A stretch of 64,000 nucleotides of DNA from Spiroplasma alleghenense (GCF_003363775.1 NZ_CP031376.1:310001-374000), one strand, 5' to 3'; shown: positions 33,836 through 45,526, numbered from the stretch's first letter. Translations and numbers: made by a program. Notes: generated by a model from the sequence alone, not told the origin.

Positions 33836-36607
33836 ATGAAAATAATGGAAAATAAAAAAAATAAAGATAAAGATAAGAACAAAATAAAGCAAAAAATTTT
33901 GACGATAAGTATGGCAACAACTTTATTGGCAAGTTCATTGCTATTTATTCCCCATAGTAGTGGTATTTATTACAATTTTGAGGGTAGAAATTTTTCAAAT
34001 CAATCTCAGGTAGTTGATTATGCTCTAACAAAAGCTAATAAAAAAATTGAGCAAGATAAACACTACTACTATAAATATAAGGGAAAAGTTTATTCTTTAG
34101 AGGAAAAAAATCAAGCGATTGAAGACATGATAAAAGATGCTAAAGTAAAAAAAGAAATGACATATCGAAATGTTGGAGACTATGTGATTTCTAATTCAGG
34201 TGAACTATCTGGTTTGGTTCAACAAGCTTATAATGATAAACTTGTTGATGTTTATAAGGGTAAGAATGGAAATTCCTATGTAGACTTAGATGAAGCTGCG
34301 CAGTCTTACTTTGATTTTGATGAGGTTTTATTGACAGAGAACCTAAATAAGGATTCAAGTGTTCCTATTGAATTTTATAACGAAAGTGAAATGATTCAAT
34401 ATTTAGAAAATAGCAAAAAAGAATCTCTTGAAAATGGTGAAGAAAGTGATTGTTATGTAGTTTCGGGAATTTGTCAAGACGAAGGTTCTGTTAAAAAATG
34501 ACTAAAAAGTTCTTCCACTTATAAATATAGATATAAGGATTATGAGTGAAGTAATTTTGCTCCTGCAGAAATTGATAAAATAGATCTCAATAGCCAAGAT
34601 TTGGTATATAAAGAAAATATATTTCCACATAGTGGAAATAAAAACGCATATTGATTGGGAATTGATAATCTGGGTACTGGAGCTTTTAGTGGAAGCCAGT
34701 TTATTGAAACTAATATGGACAACGATGCTGTTTTAAATAAAATTAAACATGGATGAAGTGTTAAACAGAGTGATACAATAAATATTTTTCTTTCTCCGAT
34801 TGTGGGATTTGGAACTTTAGCTACAATGAAGTGAGATGTAGAGGATTCTAGAAATTCTGAAGAAGGAAAATGAACAATTTTAGACAATGTTTTTTTTGGT
34901 GACGAAGAAGCTTATGAAAATTTCTTTACCGATGTAGAATCAAAATCTGGAATTAATCTGATAGATTCTATCAGTGGTGACTTATACTACGAAAACATTG
35001 AAAAAGATTTGACAGGAATTGGAAAGAACATGGACTCTCAAACTAAAACGCTAGTATTTTTTAGAAAATTGGCAAATGCCTCTTTAATGAAAAACAATAG
35101 TCAAAATGAAAAATTAATGCTAGAATTTGAAAACCTTTGCAAAGAAACTTTAAGAAATGTAATTGATACGGGTAGTGAAAATACAAAAGCCGCTTATGAT
35201 GAATTATTCAAACTAGATAATCCAAGTATTGCGGTTGATGATATTATAAATGTCTTTTTAAATCCAGCTGCATTTCAATATAAAGATGATGCAGGTCGAG
35301 AAGGGTTTTACAAATTTATGGTTGAAGCAAATAAAGTTGTTGATGCTGTAATGGCTCCAGTAGATACTTTGACAAATATAGTCGATGGTACCTATGACTA
35401 TCTAGGTAAAAGAAAAAAAGATAAATTAACTCATCAGAATCGTCTTGATATAATTGATGCAAGAACCGAGATGATAAAATCAACTTATGGGGAAAATGAA
35501 TTTATTAAGGCAGATGATGGACAGTATTATACAAGGGATGAATTAATTAGAATTAATGAATCTGATGTAACTAATGTTGATATCGGTGCGGATAGAAATA
35601 TAAAATTTAATGATCCAAATGCTTCGAAATTAAAAAAAATTACAAAAGGATTTAATGCCGTGCAAATTGCATGGGAACTAGGTAATAAACTATCACCATT
35701 TAAAATGAAAACAATGTCATTGGATTTTGGAGAAGGTCAGGAGTTATTATACACTTATATGTCATTCTCACTACCTTTTGCTGGTGAAATAAATAAGCAT
35801 GACCCATCAGAATATATTACACCAACTTTCCTTTACAAGGGTGTTGGTGGAAAAGATGAAAAAGGTTTTAGAGTAAAGGGAAGTTATTTTAATAATGAAA
35901 CCGATGCTATAAATTACATGAAAACTTTAATGATTAGAAATCCAGAAGAATATTCACAAATATCAAAATTTACAGTAAGCATCATGGATAAAAACGAAGA
36001 AATGGCTATATCAAATGACGGATACACATCTGTAGAAGAACAACTCGATGAGTTTATCGATAATATTTTTAAAAAATATTATGCAAATACGAAGCAAAGA
36101 TACTTTACCGATGGATTTGGTAACAAATTTGATAATCAAATTGATGCAATTGCAAGTATGAGGGAAAATATAAGTAAAAAGAATTTTATTAGAAAATATC
36201 AGTGAACTGATAAATTAGGAATAAAAAGAAACTATGATACTTATGTGGAGATGAAAGAAGTACAAGATATATATATTAAAAATACCTATATTGATCAGAA
36301 AAAAGTTATTTCAAGTGATTTAATTTCAGAAATTGATTACAACAAATTGGACGAACAAACAGGTAGCCAAAACGAATATTACTCACTAATTGATGGAACA
36401 AAAAAAAGATATTTTAAAACATATGAAGATGCTTGCGCTTTTGTAGTTAATAAAAATCAATTTGAACTAAATATTGATGAAGTAACAAATATTTACATTA
36501 CTTATAACGGGGATATTTTTGAATCTGAACAGAGTTTTATGTTGTGAGTAAAAGAAAATACAAAAGTAACAAACAAAAAAGGGGAGGAGATAAATTATGT
36601 CAATTAG
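33836..36607 (+). CDS. Large exported protein with aromatic repeats (surface operon, gene 1)
   Basis: A 923-aa protein of unknown function. After a very basic N terminus (about 5-22) one hydrophobic segment (ILTISMATTLLASSLLFIP) looks like a signal or anchor; there is no lipobox Cys. A short motif recurs: aromatic-x-aromatic-x-Gly-x2-(F/Y)-x-(S/N/D)-x2-(E/Q)-A-x2-(Y/F). Examples are YYNFEGRNFSNQSQVVDY, YYKYKGKVYSLEEKNQAIED, GSYFNNETDAINYM, FGNKFDNQIDAIASM and RYFKTYEDACAFV. A middle part (about 250-640) is Asp/Lys-rich. All 15 or so Trp codons are TGA except a few TGG. It overlaps gene 2 by 11 bases. Two truncated copies of its 5' end lie upstream. Confidence 0.8.
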
Positions 36608-38714
36608 TATGATGAAGACTTTATTATCAATAAATTTTGCACTTTCAGCTGGTGCAAGCACAGCAGTTATGGCTTTAGACCAAATCGTTGAAGAAGATCA
36701 TGAATATGAAGTTGAATCTATGAAAAACCTTATTAAAAGCCAATCTAAAGTAGTTTCCACAGATCACATTTTTAATTTTGAAGATAAAGAATTTCATGGC
36801 CGCGAAGAACTTGATAAATATATTGTTGAACATGGTTTAATCGAAGAGTATATGACCTCGTCTAATTTAAGTTACATAATAAAAGATCACCAAAATAATA
36901 TTTTAGATAAGGATAAAATTTATGGAACTGATTTTGATGATTTTGAATTAGCATATCGCGATGCCTTTGGTAATGCCCTAACTTCAAGAAGCAAGGCTTT
37001 GAACTCATATACCAATAAGGGATTGATTCGTCAAAAATATAGTTATGATTACCAAGGGTGATATGATTCTCCAGCAGAAGCTAAGGATAACTTTGTTTAT
37101 TCTGGAGGATTAGAAAAATCTTTATACTACCAAGTTGATCAAAGATACTATAATTTATTTAACAGCACAGATCAAGAAGAGCTTAAATCAACATTTCTTG
37201 ATGGATATAATTTTAAGGCAAGTAATTTTACCAAAAAAGATAAATTATATGGGGATAATCAAAAAATTGAAAGACAAGTATACAATAACTATCGAGACAC
37301 TTGGACTAAATTTGAAAAGACTCCTTCTACTGCAGGAATTGAAGATAATCTAAACTACAAAGATTATATCGAATATAGTTCTGGTAATACAGTTAAGCTA
37401 TATGGACCAAACGGGGTTATTTTCAATTTAAATGGTAAGGAAAATTGAGGGGGAGTTGAAATTCCAGAAATTTACAATTCAGATTACAATGCTCGCTACT
37501 TCTTAAATAGATGGAATTATGGTGCATATAAAACTAAGGTACCCTTAAAAGAGGGGAGCAAAAAAGTTAGACGATGCAGAATAGTTTACTACTTGTCTTT
37601 CTATACTGGGAAGGAAAATGAAAAATGAAATTATCTGCAAATTTATCTAGACAGAAATCATTTGGACAAAAATAATAATTACATTGAAATTGATTTTAAT
37701 AAGTTATGAGGTTCAGATAATTACGGTTCAATTATCAATCTATATTCTAGAAAACTTAAAGAACTTGAAGAACTTGATGAAAAAAATAAAAACCAATATC
37801 TAATATCAACATATTCGGGTTTAGATTATAATATCAGCACAGCAAAAGATATTCCAACACAAGACGTCCAAGCAATGTATGCGACTTGATTTCCATATTT
37901 TGTAAAAGATGAATTATTAAATTTCAATAAAATTCCATATGGAGAATACAACAAGTATGGAGTTAAAAGAGACCAGCTTTATGACATTAATGGTCGTAAG
38001 GGGTATGAATATTCTTTATCTGATGGTCTAGAATATTACCACAATACTATTAAGCCTGATTTATATAAAAATTATGTGGGAACAGATCAACACGGAAATG
38101 ACCTTTATCGCATTAATAATAATTTTGATGCAACTGCAGAAGAATTAGAAAACTATATGTATTTAGCAGGAAAACAAGACATTAGATTAATGTATACTTT
38201 CACTGGTGAGAGAAATTATTCTTCAATTGATGGACTAGCATTGGCACCAACCCAAGCAGAAGCACAAGAAAAACTATTCCAAATTGAAAGAAGTATTTTA
38301 AGTAAAAAATACTTCGCCTATGATGTTTATGGAAACTATGAGGTTTCTGGAAACAACGAGGACGAAGCAATTAGAAAACTACAACAAAAAGTAGATTTAC
38401 AAGCTAAATACGTTCACAAAGATGAAGTAAAAAGCTGAAATAATCGCCCAATTAGTTTTGAAAATATTATCAGTGATGGGGTATATATTACTTATAAAAC
38501 CTTAATTAACGATGAATTTGTTTATTTCTTAAACCACCATGATGCTTATAATGCTTTAACTGGGGAAATGAATGGACAAACTGTTGTGACAAATAAAACT
38601 GTTAATGTTTATTTATATAGTGAAAAACAAGGTAATGGTTATGTTGAACATACTTATACCAACGAATTTGAGCTAGAAATGTTAGCTAACAAACTTTTAG
38701 GCTATGCACATTAG
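36597..38714 (+). CDS. Exported protein with aromatic repeats (surface operon, gene 2)
   Basis: A 705-aa protein. The N terminus MSISMMKTLLSINFALSAGASTAVMA looks like a cleavable signal without lipobox. The same short repeat as gene 1 appears: IFNFEDKEFHGREELDKYIV, YSYDYQGWYDSPAEAKDNF, VYGNYEVSGNNEDEAIRKL. It is Tyr- and Asn-rich, typical of a surface-exposed beta-rich protein. A strong GGGGAGGAGA site (36580-36589) sits before the ATG, and the first 11 bases overlap gene 1's end. Function unknown; relation to gene 1 by repeats is what I see, common function is inference. Confidence 0.78.
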
Positions 38715-40110
38715 TAAAAAAGTCTATTTATATTTATTAATTCCAAGTATTTTAATAATGCTTGGAATTAACTTTGCCACATTACTAATTGTTAAAACTC
38801 CGATCTTTGTTTACACAGTTTTTTTAACATCAACATTAATTTCAATTTATTTGTATAAATTTGGAAGCAAGAACTTTACAAATAATCAAGAAAATAATTT
38901 GGAAATAAATTTAAAACCAGAATTTCAAAAGCAATTATCAGAATTAATTGGAGTTGTAGTTTGTGGAACTTTGCTACTAAATTTTATGAGTGTGTATTCA
39001 TTTTGAATTTTAATAACTGACATTTTACCAACACCACAAGTTGTCATAATTGTTGTGATAATGGTTTGACTATTTTCAACTATTTTTGAATACAAATTAT
39101 CAGCAGTTTTATTTATATTCATTTTTATTAATCCACTATTAATCAACATCTATGACAATTCTTTACTGATGATAGGGGCTGTTATTGGAACAATTCATTT
39201 AACCTTTAGTGTTAAAAAGTCACGAGAAGTTGAAAGCGAAAGCAACAATAAAATCTTTAATTCCCAATTTCGAGTACTAATTTTAGCTTTAATAATAGGA
39301 TGTGTTCTTTTTGGATTTTTTCCTTACGCTGAGGATAGTATTTATATTGATTACTATGATTTTTCAAAAGCTTATAATATTGTAAATGTACTACCGTTAT
39401 TATTGCTTCTAATAATGGTTAGTTTTCAAATTGATTGAAGATGAACTATTATAGCTATTATATTTTTACAAGTTATTCTAGGATTTACATTAGGATTCAG
39501 CAAACAGATCTCTTCACAAAATTATTTAAACTTATTATTTTTTAATGACGAATTATTTTTTAATCCAGATGAATTTAAGCAAGTTATGATTTTGCTAAAG
39601 GTTTTAATAGATATTATTTTCTTATCAATTTTAGGATTATTTTTATTAGTTATTAGTTATTCGTTAAATCAGCATTTTCAAAATTATATTTCCACACCTA
39701 AACCACAAGTTAATCCGAAGTATTTATTGATTACTTCTAGCTTATGATTAATTGTTGATGAATTATTTTTTATGGGAGAGGATTTTCAAAAAATTGAATA
39801 TTCACAAAGTATTAATAATGCTGAAGCAAAAGATATTTTGGTAAATGAAAGTTTTGCTAGTTTATTTAAAACTATTAACCCATTTAATTTTATAAATATA
39901 TTTTTACTGGTTAGTTTTTCAAGTGCCTTGGGATATTTGACCCCATATAGTGTTTTATTATTATTAAAATTTAATTGAATTACATATTTATATGTAATCA
40001 TAGTATTGTTAATAAGAATTTTTGGAAGATGAAGTGATTTTATGTTAAGTAGTAATTGAATCAACTTTTCCAATTTAATACCAAAAAGTAAAGATAAAAA
40101 AACTAAATAA
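38704..40110 (+). CDS. Polytopic membrane protein (surface operon, gene 3)
   Basis: A 468-aa integral membrane protein with about ten helices, starting directly at the N terminus (VYLYLLIPSILIMLGINF). A soluble loop of ~60 aa (about 340-385) precedes the last two helices, and the tail is basic (SKDKKTK). No transporter signature was recognised. It overlaps gene 2 by 11 bases (ATG 38704 to TAG 38714), the same overlap length as between genes 1 and 2, and has no strong RBS of its own, so it depends on coupling. It may anchor, export or modify the two repeat proteins; that is inference. Confidence 0.75.
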
Positions 40111-40118
40111 TAAATTTA

Positions 40119-40141
40119 CAAAAGAAAACTCACCAATGGTG
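40119..40141 (+). terminator. Left half of a terminator split by an IS
   Basis: The left arm of AAAAGAAAACTCACC-AAT-GGTGAGTTTTCTTTT. The right arm lies at 41480-41505. Joined, they make a perfect hairpin terminator between convergent genes; the IS at 40142-41479 interrupts it. Confidence 0.85.
40128..40141 (+). repeat. Target-site duplication, left copy (14 bp)
   Basis: ACTCACCAATGGTG, repeated exactly at 41480-41493 on the other side of the IS. Confidence 0.85.
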
Positions 40142-40217
40142 TGAATATAATCTCTTATGTATAGAGGTAGAATAAAAAAATTATTCTAGTAAACTCTTTG
40201 CATAGGAGGTTTTTTTA

Positions 40218-40583
40218 ATGGCCAATTTAAAAGGAAATAAAAGTCACATGACTTCTTTTGATAAAAAGTTAGAAATCGCGCAGGATTGATTGCAAAATCA
40301 ACAAAGTTGAAAAAAATTAGCAGCTAAATACAATGTCTCATACTCGGCAGCTCGAAAATGAGCTTTAGGATACGAGCAGTTTGGGGAAGAGTATTTAAAG
40401 AGAATATCATCTAGAAAAGGACAAACTGCAGGTATTAGTAGAATTGGAGCGCCGTCTAAACGAGATAAATTAAGTTATGAATTGCATCGTTTGAAAAAGA
40501 AAAATAAGGAACTTGAAATGGAAAACGAATTTCTAAAGAAGTTCAATCAATACCTGGAGGATTTAGAAAAAAACAACAAATAA
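40218..40583 (+). CDS. IS3-type transposase OrfA
   Basis: A 121-aa protein with an N-terminal HTH (KKLAAKYNVSYSAARKWA at about 33-50) that binds the IS ends, and a C-terminal leucine-zipper-like coiled coil (KKKNKELEMENEFLKKF). AGGAGG precedes ATG 40218. Near its end, GAA AAA AAC contains the classic slippery heptamer A AAA AAC (40568-40574). A -1 shift there enters the OrfB frame and makes the OrfAB transposase. Confidence 0.92.
40568..40574 (+). promoter_or_regulatory. Programmed -1 frameshift site (A AAA AAC)
   Basis: The heptamer is in the correct phase of the OrfA frame. After slippage the ribosome reads CAA CAA ATA AAA in frame with OrfB, which has no own start codon. This is the known expression mode of IS3-family transposases. 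Confidence 0.8.
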
Positions 40584-41440
40584 AATATCAGTCAATTGAC
40601 ACTCAAAGAAAATTATGACCGGTATCTTTTATCTGCAAAATTTTAAAAACAACTCAATCAAGCTATTATCGCTGAGTTAAAAATAATCGACCAAACTTTA
40701 ATTACAAAATTGATCAAGAACTTTTAGATTTAATAGAAAGTATTTTTCAACAATACAAGGAAATTTATGGATATCCAAGGATTAGAATTGTTTTAAAAAA
40801 CCAATATAATATTTATGTTTCAGGAAAAAAAGTATATCGCTATATGCAAGAATTAGGTATAAAATCCAAGACAAGAATCAAAAAGAAACACAAACCAAAA
40901 GAAATAAAAATTTTAAAAAACAGAAAACACGAAAATATTGTAAATCGAAAATGAAATAAATATAGTAAGGGCGAACTTTTTGTAACAGATGTTTCGTTCT
41001 TGCCATTTTCAAATAATAGATTTGCCTATCTTAGTATTTTGAAAGACGTTAGTACTGGGTTTATTGTTGGATATGATGTTTCTTTAAGGAATGACAACAA
41101 AATCTATCTAAAAACATTGAAAATGGCTGAGAGTTATTTTGATTTTGATAAAAATATAATAATCCATTCTGATAACGGATTTCAATATACCAGTGATGCA
41201 GTTGAAATATACTGTAGTAAAAACAATATAAAAATTTCGCTAAGCAGGCCTGGAAACTCCGTTGATAATGCTGTTGCTGAATCCTTTTTTGCTTGCTATA
41301 AAACAGAGTGGTTTAAGAAAACTTTTAAAACCTACTCAGAGGTGTATAATAATTTTATAGACTACATTAATTTTTATAACTTTAATAGAGTCATGATTAA
41401 GCACGAAAAAACTCCATGACAAGCATGGAGCACCTTATAG
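40574..41440 (+). CDS. IS3-type transposase OrfB (DDE integrase domain, made as OrfAB fusion)
   Basis: The rve integrase-core part of the transposase, about 288 codons. A HTH_21-like segment (YGYPRIRIVLKNQ, KKVYRYMQELGIKS) is followed by the DDE core: Asp in FVTDVSFLPF, Asp in IIHSDNGFQYTS and Glu in NAVAESFFACYK, ending in NFNRVMIKHEKTPWQAW. Trp codons include TGA. No start codon lies at the beginning, in line with frameshift synthesis. The gene is intact. Confidence 0.9.
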
Positions 41441-41479
41441 AATAAAAAAACTTATTCTATACTTGACAGAATAAGTTCA

Positions 41480-41505
41480 ACTCACCAATGGTGAGTTTTC
41501 TTTTG
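41480..41505 (+). terminator. Right half of the split terminator, with second 14-bp duplication
   Basis: ACTCACCAATGGTG (41480-41493) repeats the left flank and continues GAGTTTTCTTTTG, completing the original hairpin sequence. On its own it can still form a short stem CTCACC/GGTGAG, so some termination may remain, mainly for the plus strand. Confidence 0.75.
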
Positions 41506-41531
41506 TCTAAATTCTCTTGAAAATATTTCAA

Positions 41532-42296
41532 CTATTTTAATTCATATAAAATATTTGCAAACAGAAAGGTTAGAACACTAGTTCTAGTTGAAATTGAAAT
41601 ATTTTCTCGATCGGGATAATCAATGATGATTAAATCGCTGGCTTGTAAAAATTTATGTTTTTGTGATGAAGAAGTTATGACAACAACCTTGTTACATTTT
41701 TGTAAAGCAATTTGAAAGTAGTTAACAATATATTGATTATCAATTCCAAAAGCAAAGAAGACAAAGAGGTCTTCTTTTTTTGCTTTGGTTAATCAAGCGG
41801 AATTATTTTTTCGCTGACTGTTAAAAAAGACGTTAAATCCCAAAAACTGTAATTCCCCAGCAAACAGAGAAACACTATCTTCTTGTTCATAACAAGATAT
41901 TAAGTAACTATTTTCCGCAGTTTTAATATTATTAATTAATTTTTTTATCACAATTCCTTGATCATCAACTAGGTTTAAGTTTTTTTCAAAAAAATCGCGA
42001 AAGTTATTTTCAAGAACATCTTTATTTAAATTTTTTAAATTATTTTGATGAGGGTAATATTCATTTTCAACCTTAATTCTAATAACAATCTCTCTAAATC
42101 CTTCATAACCATACTTCTTGGCAAATGCTGTTAAAACTGACTCAGAAACAAAACAAGCTAAAGCACAATCTTTGCTTTTAATAACAACATTATTCTCCAT
42201 GCATTCTAATAGGTATTTAGCAATTGATGCATAAGAAATATTATCTTGGTTATTGGCGATAGTAGTTAAGTTTTCTTTTATACTTTTGAACATCAT
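41532..42296 (-). CDS. RpiR-family transcriptional regulator
   Basis: A 254-aa regulator. An N-terminal HTH region (ALACFVSESVLTAFAKKYGY, about 42-62) is followed by a weakly conserved SIS domain (AENSYLISCYEQEDSVSLFA; VVVITSSSQKHKFLQASDLII). It is divergent from the GH1/PTS operon, the usual place for a regulator of beta-glucoside or similar sugar-phosphate uptake. The start is 42296 or the adjacent ATG at 42293, with AGAGGA upstream; the minus-strand -10 TATAAT lies at 42314-42319. TGA is Trp near residue 169. Confidence 0.85.
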
Positions 42297-42344
42297 AAAA
42301 TCCTCTTTTTATAATTATATCTAAAAAAACTAAACTTCTATGGG

Positions 42345-42354
42345 AAAGTACTTT
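42345..42354. promoter_or_regulatory. Operator candidate between RpiR and GH1 genes
   Basis: AAAGTACTTT, a perfect 10-bp palindrome in the 160-bp divergent gap. It is placed to control both directions; the regulator at 41532 is the likely binder. Confidence 0.4.
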
Positions 42355-42391
42355 GGAATTTCGCAACTAAAACTTATCAAAGCTGATTTTA

Positions 42392-42419
42392 TTGTTTGGC
42401 AATTTTAATTTGATATAAA
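42392..42419 (+). promoter_or_regulatory. Promoter of the GH1/PTS operon
   Basis: TTGTTT (42392-42397), 16-bp spacer, TATAAA (42414-42419); AAAGGAG precedes the GH1 start. Confidence 0.65.
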
Positions 42420-42456
42420 AAAAGAGACAAAGAATGTCAGCAAAGGAGAAAAATAA

Positions 42457-43818
42457 ATGTTGAAATTTCCTAAGAATTTTCAAATCGGCGCTTCTATGAG
42501 CGCAATGCAAACCGAAGGAAGGGGAACAACTAAAATTGGCAAATTAACCATGGATACTTATTTTGAAGAACATCCCCAATTATTTCATAACCAAGTTGGT
42601 CCAGAATTAACCAGTGATATCACCAATCACTATGTTGAAGATATTGGGTTGTTTAAAGAAATTGGTTTAGATTCTTTAAGAACAGGATTTTCTTGAGCCA
42701 GGTTATTCCCAGATGGGGTGACTTTAAATCAAGAAGCGGTCGAGTACTATCATAAATTTATTCAAGAATTTAAAAAACAAAATATCAAAATATTTATGAC
42801 TTTATTTCATTTTGATATGCCAATGTGAGCTCATGAACTTGGAGGGTGAAGTTCAAATGAGGTAATTGAAAAATTTGTTAATTACTGTAATTTTGTTTTT
42901 CAAGAATTTGAAAATGAAGTTGATTACTATGTAACTTTCAACGAACCGTTGGTAACTGTTTTTGAAGGTTATACTGGGGTAATGCATTACCCAGCAATTA
43001 ACGAGCCAAAGCTAGCAGCACAACAAGCCTATGGAATTTTTTTGGCCCACGCTAAAGTAGTTCAAAGTTTTAGAAAATTTCAGCTCAAAGCTCCAATTGG
43101 GGTGGTATATAATTGAAACTTTACCTTTCCGTTTTCACAAAGTCAAGCGGATATAAAAGCCGCTAGAATTTATGATGCCTATGTAAATCGCGGGCCGTTA
43201 AATATCATGGCCAATGGAACAATAGATCCAGTCTTAATTCAAACTTTAAAAGATTATCAAGTTCTGCCAAAATATACACCCGAGGAGTTAGAAATTATTA
43301 AAGCAGTTAAGGTTGATTTTCTTGGCATAAACTATTACTTTCCTTGTAGAGTGAAAAGTATTGCTTCAACCAATCCAAGCTGAGTATTAGAAACCATGAA
43401 GATTGAAATTCCCAAGACTGCTAAAATTAATCCTTATCGAGGATGGGAAATTTATCCCCAAGGTTTATATGATATTTCTATGGCCATCAAAACTGAATTC
43501 AATAATATTCCCTGATATGTGGCTGAAAACGGCATGGGTGTTGAAAACGAGGACCAATATCGTGGCAGTGATGGGGTAATCAATGATGATTATCGCATTG
43601 AGTATCTCCAAGATCACATGGGTCAAATTAAAAAGGGTTTGGATAATGGTTCAAGTTGCTTTGGCTATCACATTTGAACGGCAATTGATTGTTGGAGTTT
43701 TAGAAACGCTTATAAAAATCGCTACGGATTAATTGAGGTTAATTTAAAAGATCAAAGCCGAAAATTAAAAAAATCCGCTTATTGATATCAAGAATTAATT
43801 AAAAATAAAGATAAATAA
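42457..43818 (+). CDS. GH1 6-phospho-beta-glycosidase
   Basis: A 453-aa glycoside hydrolase family 1 enzyme that splits phosphorylated disaccharides delivered by the PTS. The acid/base Glu163 is in TFNEP and the nucleophile Glu357 in VAENG. The C-terminal WTAIDCWSFRNAYKNRYG is the phosphate-proximal loop region typical of 6-phospho enzymes. Exact sugar (cellobiose, other beta-glucosides) is not certain. It has many TGA Trp codons. It is followed 9 bases later by the EIIBC permease gene, so they form one operon. Confidence 0.93.
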
Positions 43819-43827
43819 GGAGTTTTT

Positions 43828-45522
43828 ATGAAAAAAAATAAGAATTATTATATTTCCACAAAGCAATTATTTGATAGTTTAGGTGGTTATACCAATATTA
43901 AATATTTTACTCATTGTATGACCAGAATGCGTTTTCAATTACATAATCAAGATTTAGTGGATGAAGAGGGTATTAAAAATTCAGACTATGCATCAGGGGT
44001 CAATAAAAACAAGAGTAATGGGGAGTATCAAATTATTATTGGTGCTGATGTACCAAAGTTTTATAAAATATTTTGTGAAGTTAACAGTTATGATGAAGAT
44101 GGTAAAACTATTTTAGAAAAGGAAGCTGATTTTTCAACTAAACAAGCAAGTGAAATTAAAGCGATGAAAGACAAATTCAAGGTCAAGGGATTTTTAAATA
44201 CTAGTTTAGCATTTATTTCTAAAGTATTTTCACCAATCGTGATACCATTAGTGGGTTATGGATTAATATTAACTCTATGATCGCTTTTAACAGTTGAATG
44301 AAATGGTCCAGGAAGTATTGCGGCGGCAAGTTCACATTTCATCGGTCAAGTTGTGGGAATTTTAGATATTTTAGTTGGGGCTTTTTCGCTATTTATTACT
44401 GTTGTCATTGGTTATACTGTTTTTAAAGCAATGCAGGGAAATGGAATTTATGGTATTATAATTGCTGTGGTTCTAACAGCCCCAGGACTAGTTTCCATGG
44501 GAGATGTTAAACCTGAACCTGGTCAAAGTATTTTGCAAGCCTATGAGGGTTGAACCTTGTTTGGTGAGGGAATAGTTTATCCTTGAAAAATTAATTTTAA
44601 TGGTTTGATTATTCCAATGATTATTGTGGCAATTTTGGGAGCCTATATTGAACGAGGAACTGAAAAAATAAGTAATAATACTTTGAAAATGATTTTAGCT
44701 CCAGTATTGATTATTGGGGGAACCTTTATCTTTGCGATTTTCATCATGGCTCCAATTGGACTATTATTTACTAACTATTTATCAATTGGTATAAACTGAT
44801 TGAGCACTAATTTGATTGCTAAGTATGTGGCTATTCCAATTATTGCAGGACTTTATGGTCCTTTAGTAATTACAGGATTGCACCACTCTTTAACTCCTAT
44901 TATTTTACAAGGACAAGCAACATACGGGGCAACTGTAATCCAAGGATTTATTACAATTTCAAATATTTCTCAAGGAGTTGCTTCAATTGCCTTTATGGTA
45001 ATGCACAGAAGAGTAGTAAAAATGAAGGATTTAGGAATTTCTAATGGGGTTTCAGCCATTGTGGGAGGAATTACTGAACCATCTTTGTACACAATTAACC
45101 TAAAACATCTCTATCCTCTAATTGCTTGTTCAATCGGGGTTTTCAGTGGTACCTTGATTTTAGTGGCTTCTAATACTTATGCCTTACAAGGAAGTAGTTC
45201 GATTTTCGGGATATTAATGTATCTACTAAATGCTCCTGATAAAACTGGAGTAACTACTTGAATTGGGGGAGGTTATTTATGAGGGGTTCTGTCGATTTTA
45301 ACAAGTTGTCTGATTACTTTCTCGATGACTATAATTCTAGGTAAAACTAAGTTCTTTTGAAATCGTAGTCGCGAATTGATTCTAGCTGATTACCACGAAG
45401 ATATTGATGAACTAAAAAAGGTATCAAAAAAAGATTGAAAAGACATCATTTATCTAGAAAAAAGTAAAAAAACTGAAGCAAAAATGGCTCAAAAAGCTAA
45501 AAAAAATAAAGTTTTAAAATAA
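43828..45522 (+). CDS. PTS EIIBC, glucoside family
   Basis: A 564-aa sugar permease. The IIB domain is at the N terminus with the phospho-Cys30 in THCMTRMRFQL, the glucose/beta-glucoside family signature. IIC helices run from about residue 115 to 510, with GLHHSLTPI and VGGITEPSLYTIN, both typical for the family. A Lys-rich tail (KKTEAKMAQKAKKNK) follows. No EIIA domain is present; a shared EIIA (Crr-type) elsewhere must supply phosphate. Together with the GH1 enzyme it imports and hydrolyses a beta-glucoside or similar disaccharide. AAGGAG precedes the ATG. Confidence 0.93.
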
Positions 45523-45526
45523 TTGA

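Larger units (their letters stand above)
40142..41479 (+). mobile_element. IS3-family insertion sequence (IS150-like), apparently complete
   Basis: A 1338-bp element. The left end TGAATATAATCTCTTATGTATAGA pairs as an imperfect inverted repeat with the right end (complement TGAACTTATTCTGTCAAGTATAGA), about 16 of the first 20 bases. It encodes OrfA and OrfB, with a slippery heptamer between, and all three DDE residues. It is inserted in a terminator hairpin and flanked by a 14-bp direct repeat. Ends were placed by the duplication and the TGAA/TTCA tips. It appears capable of transposition. Confidence 0.85.

Noticed and set aside
37135-37353. ORF at 37135 inside surface-operon gene 2
   Set aside because: It is in a different frame from the intact 705-aa gene, which reads through TGA as Trp over the whole segment.
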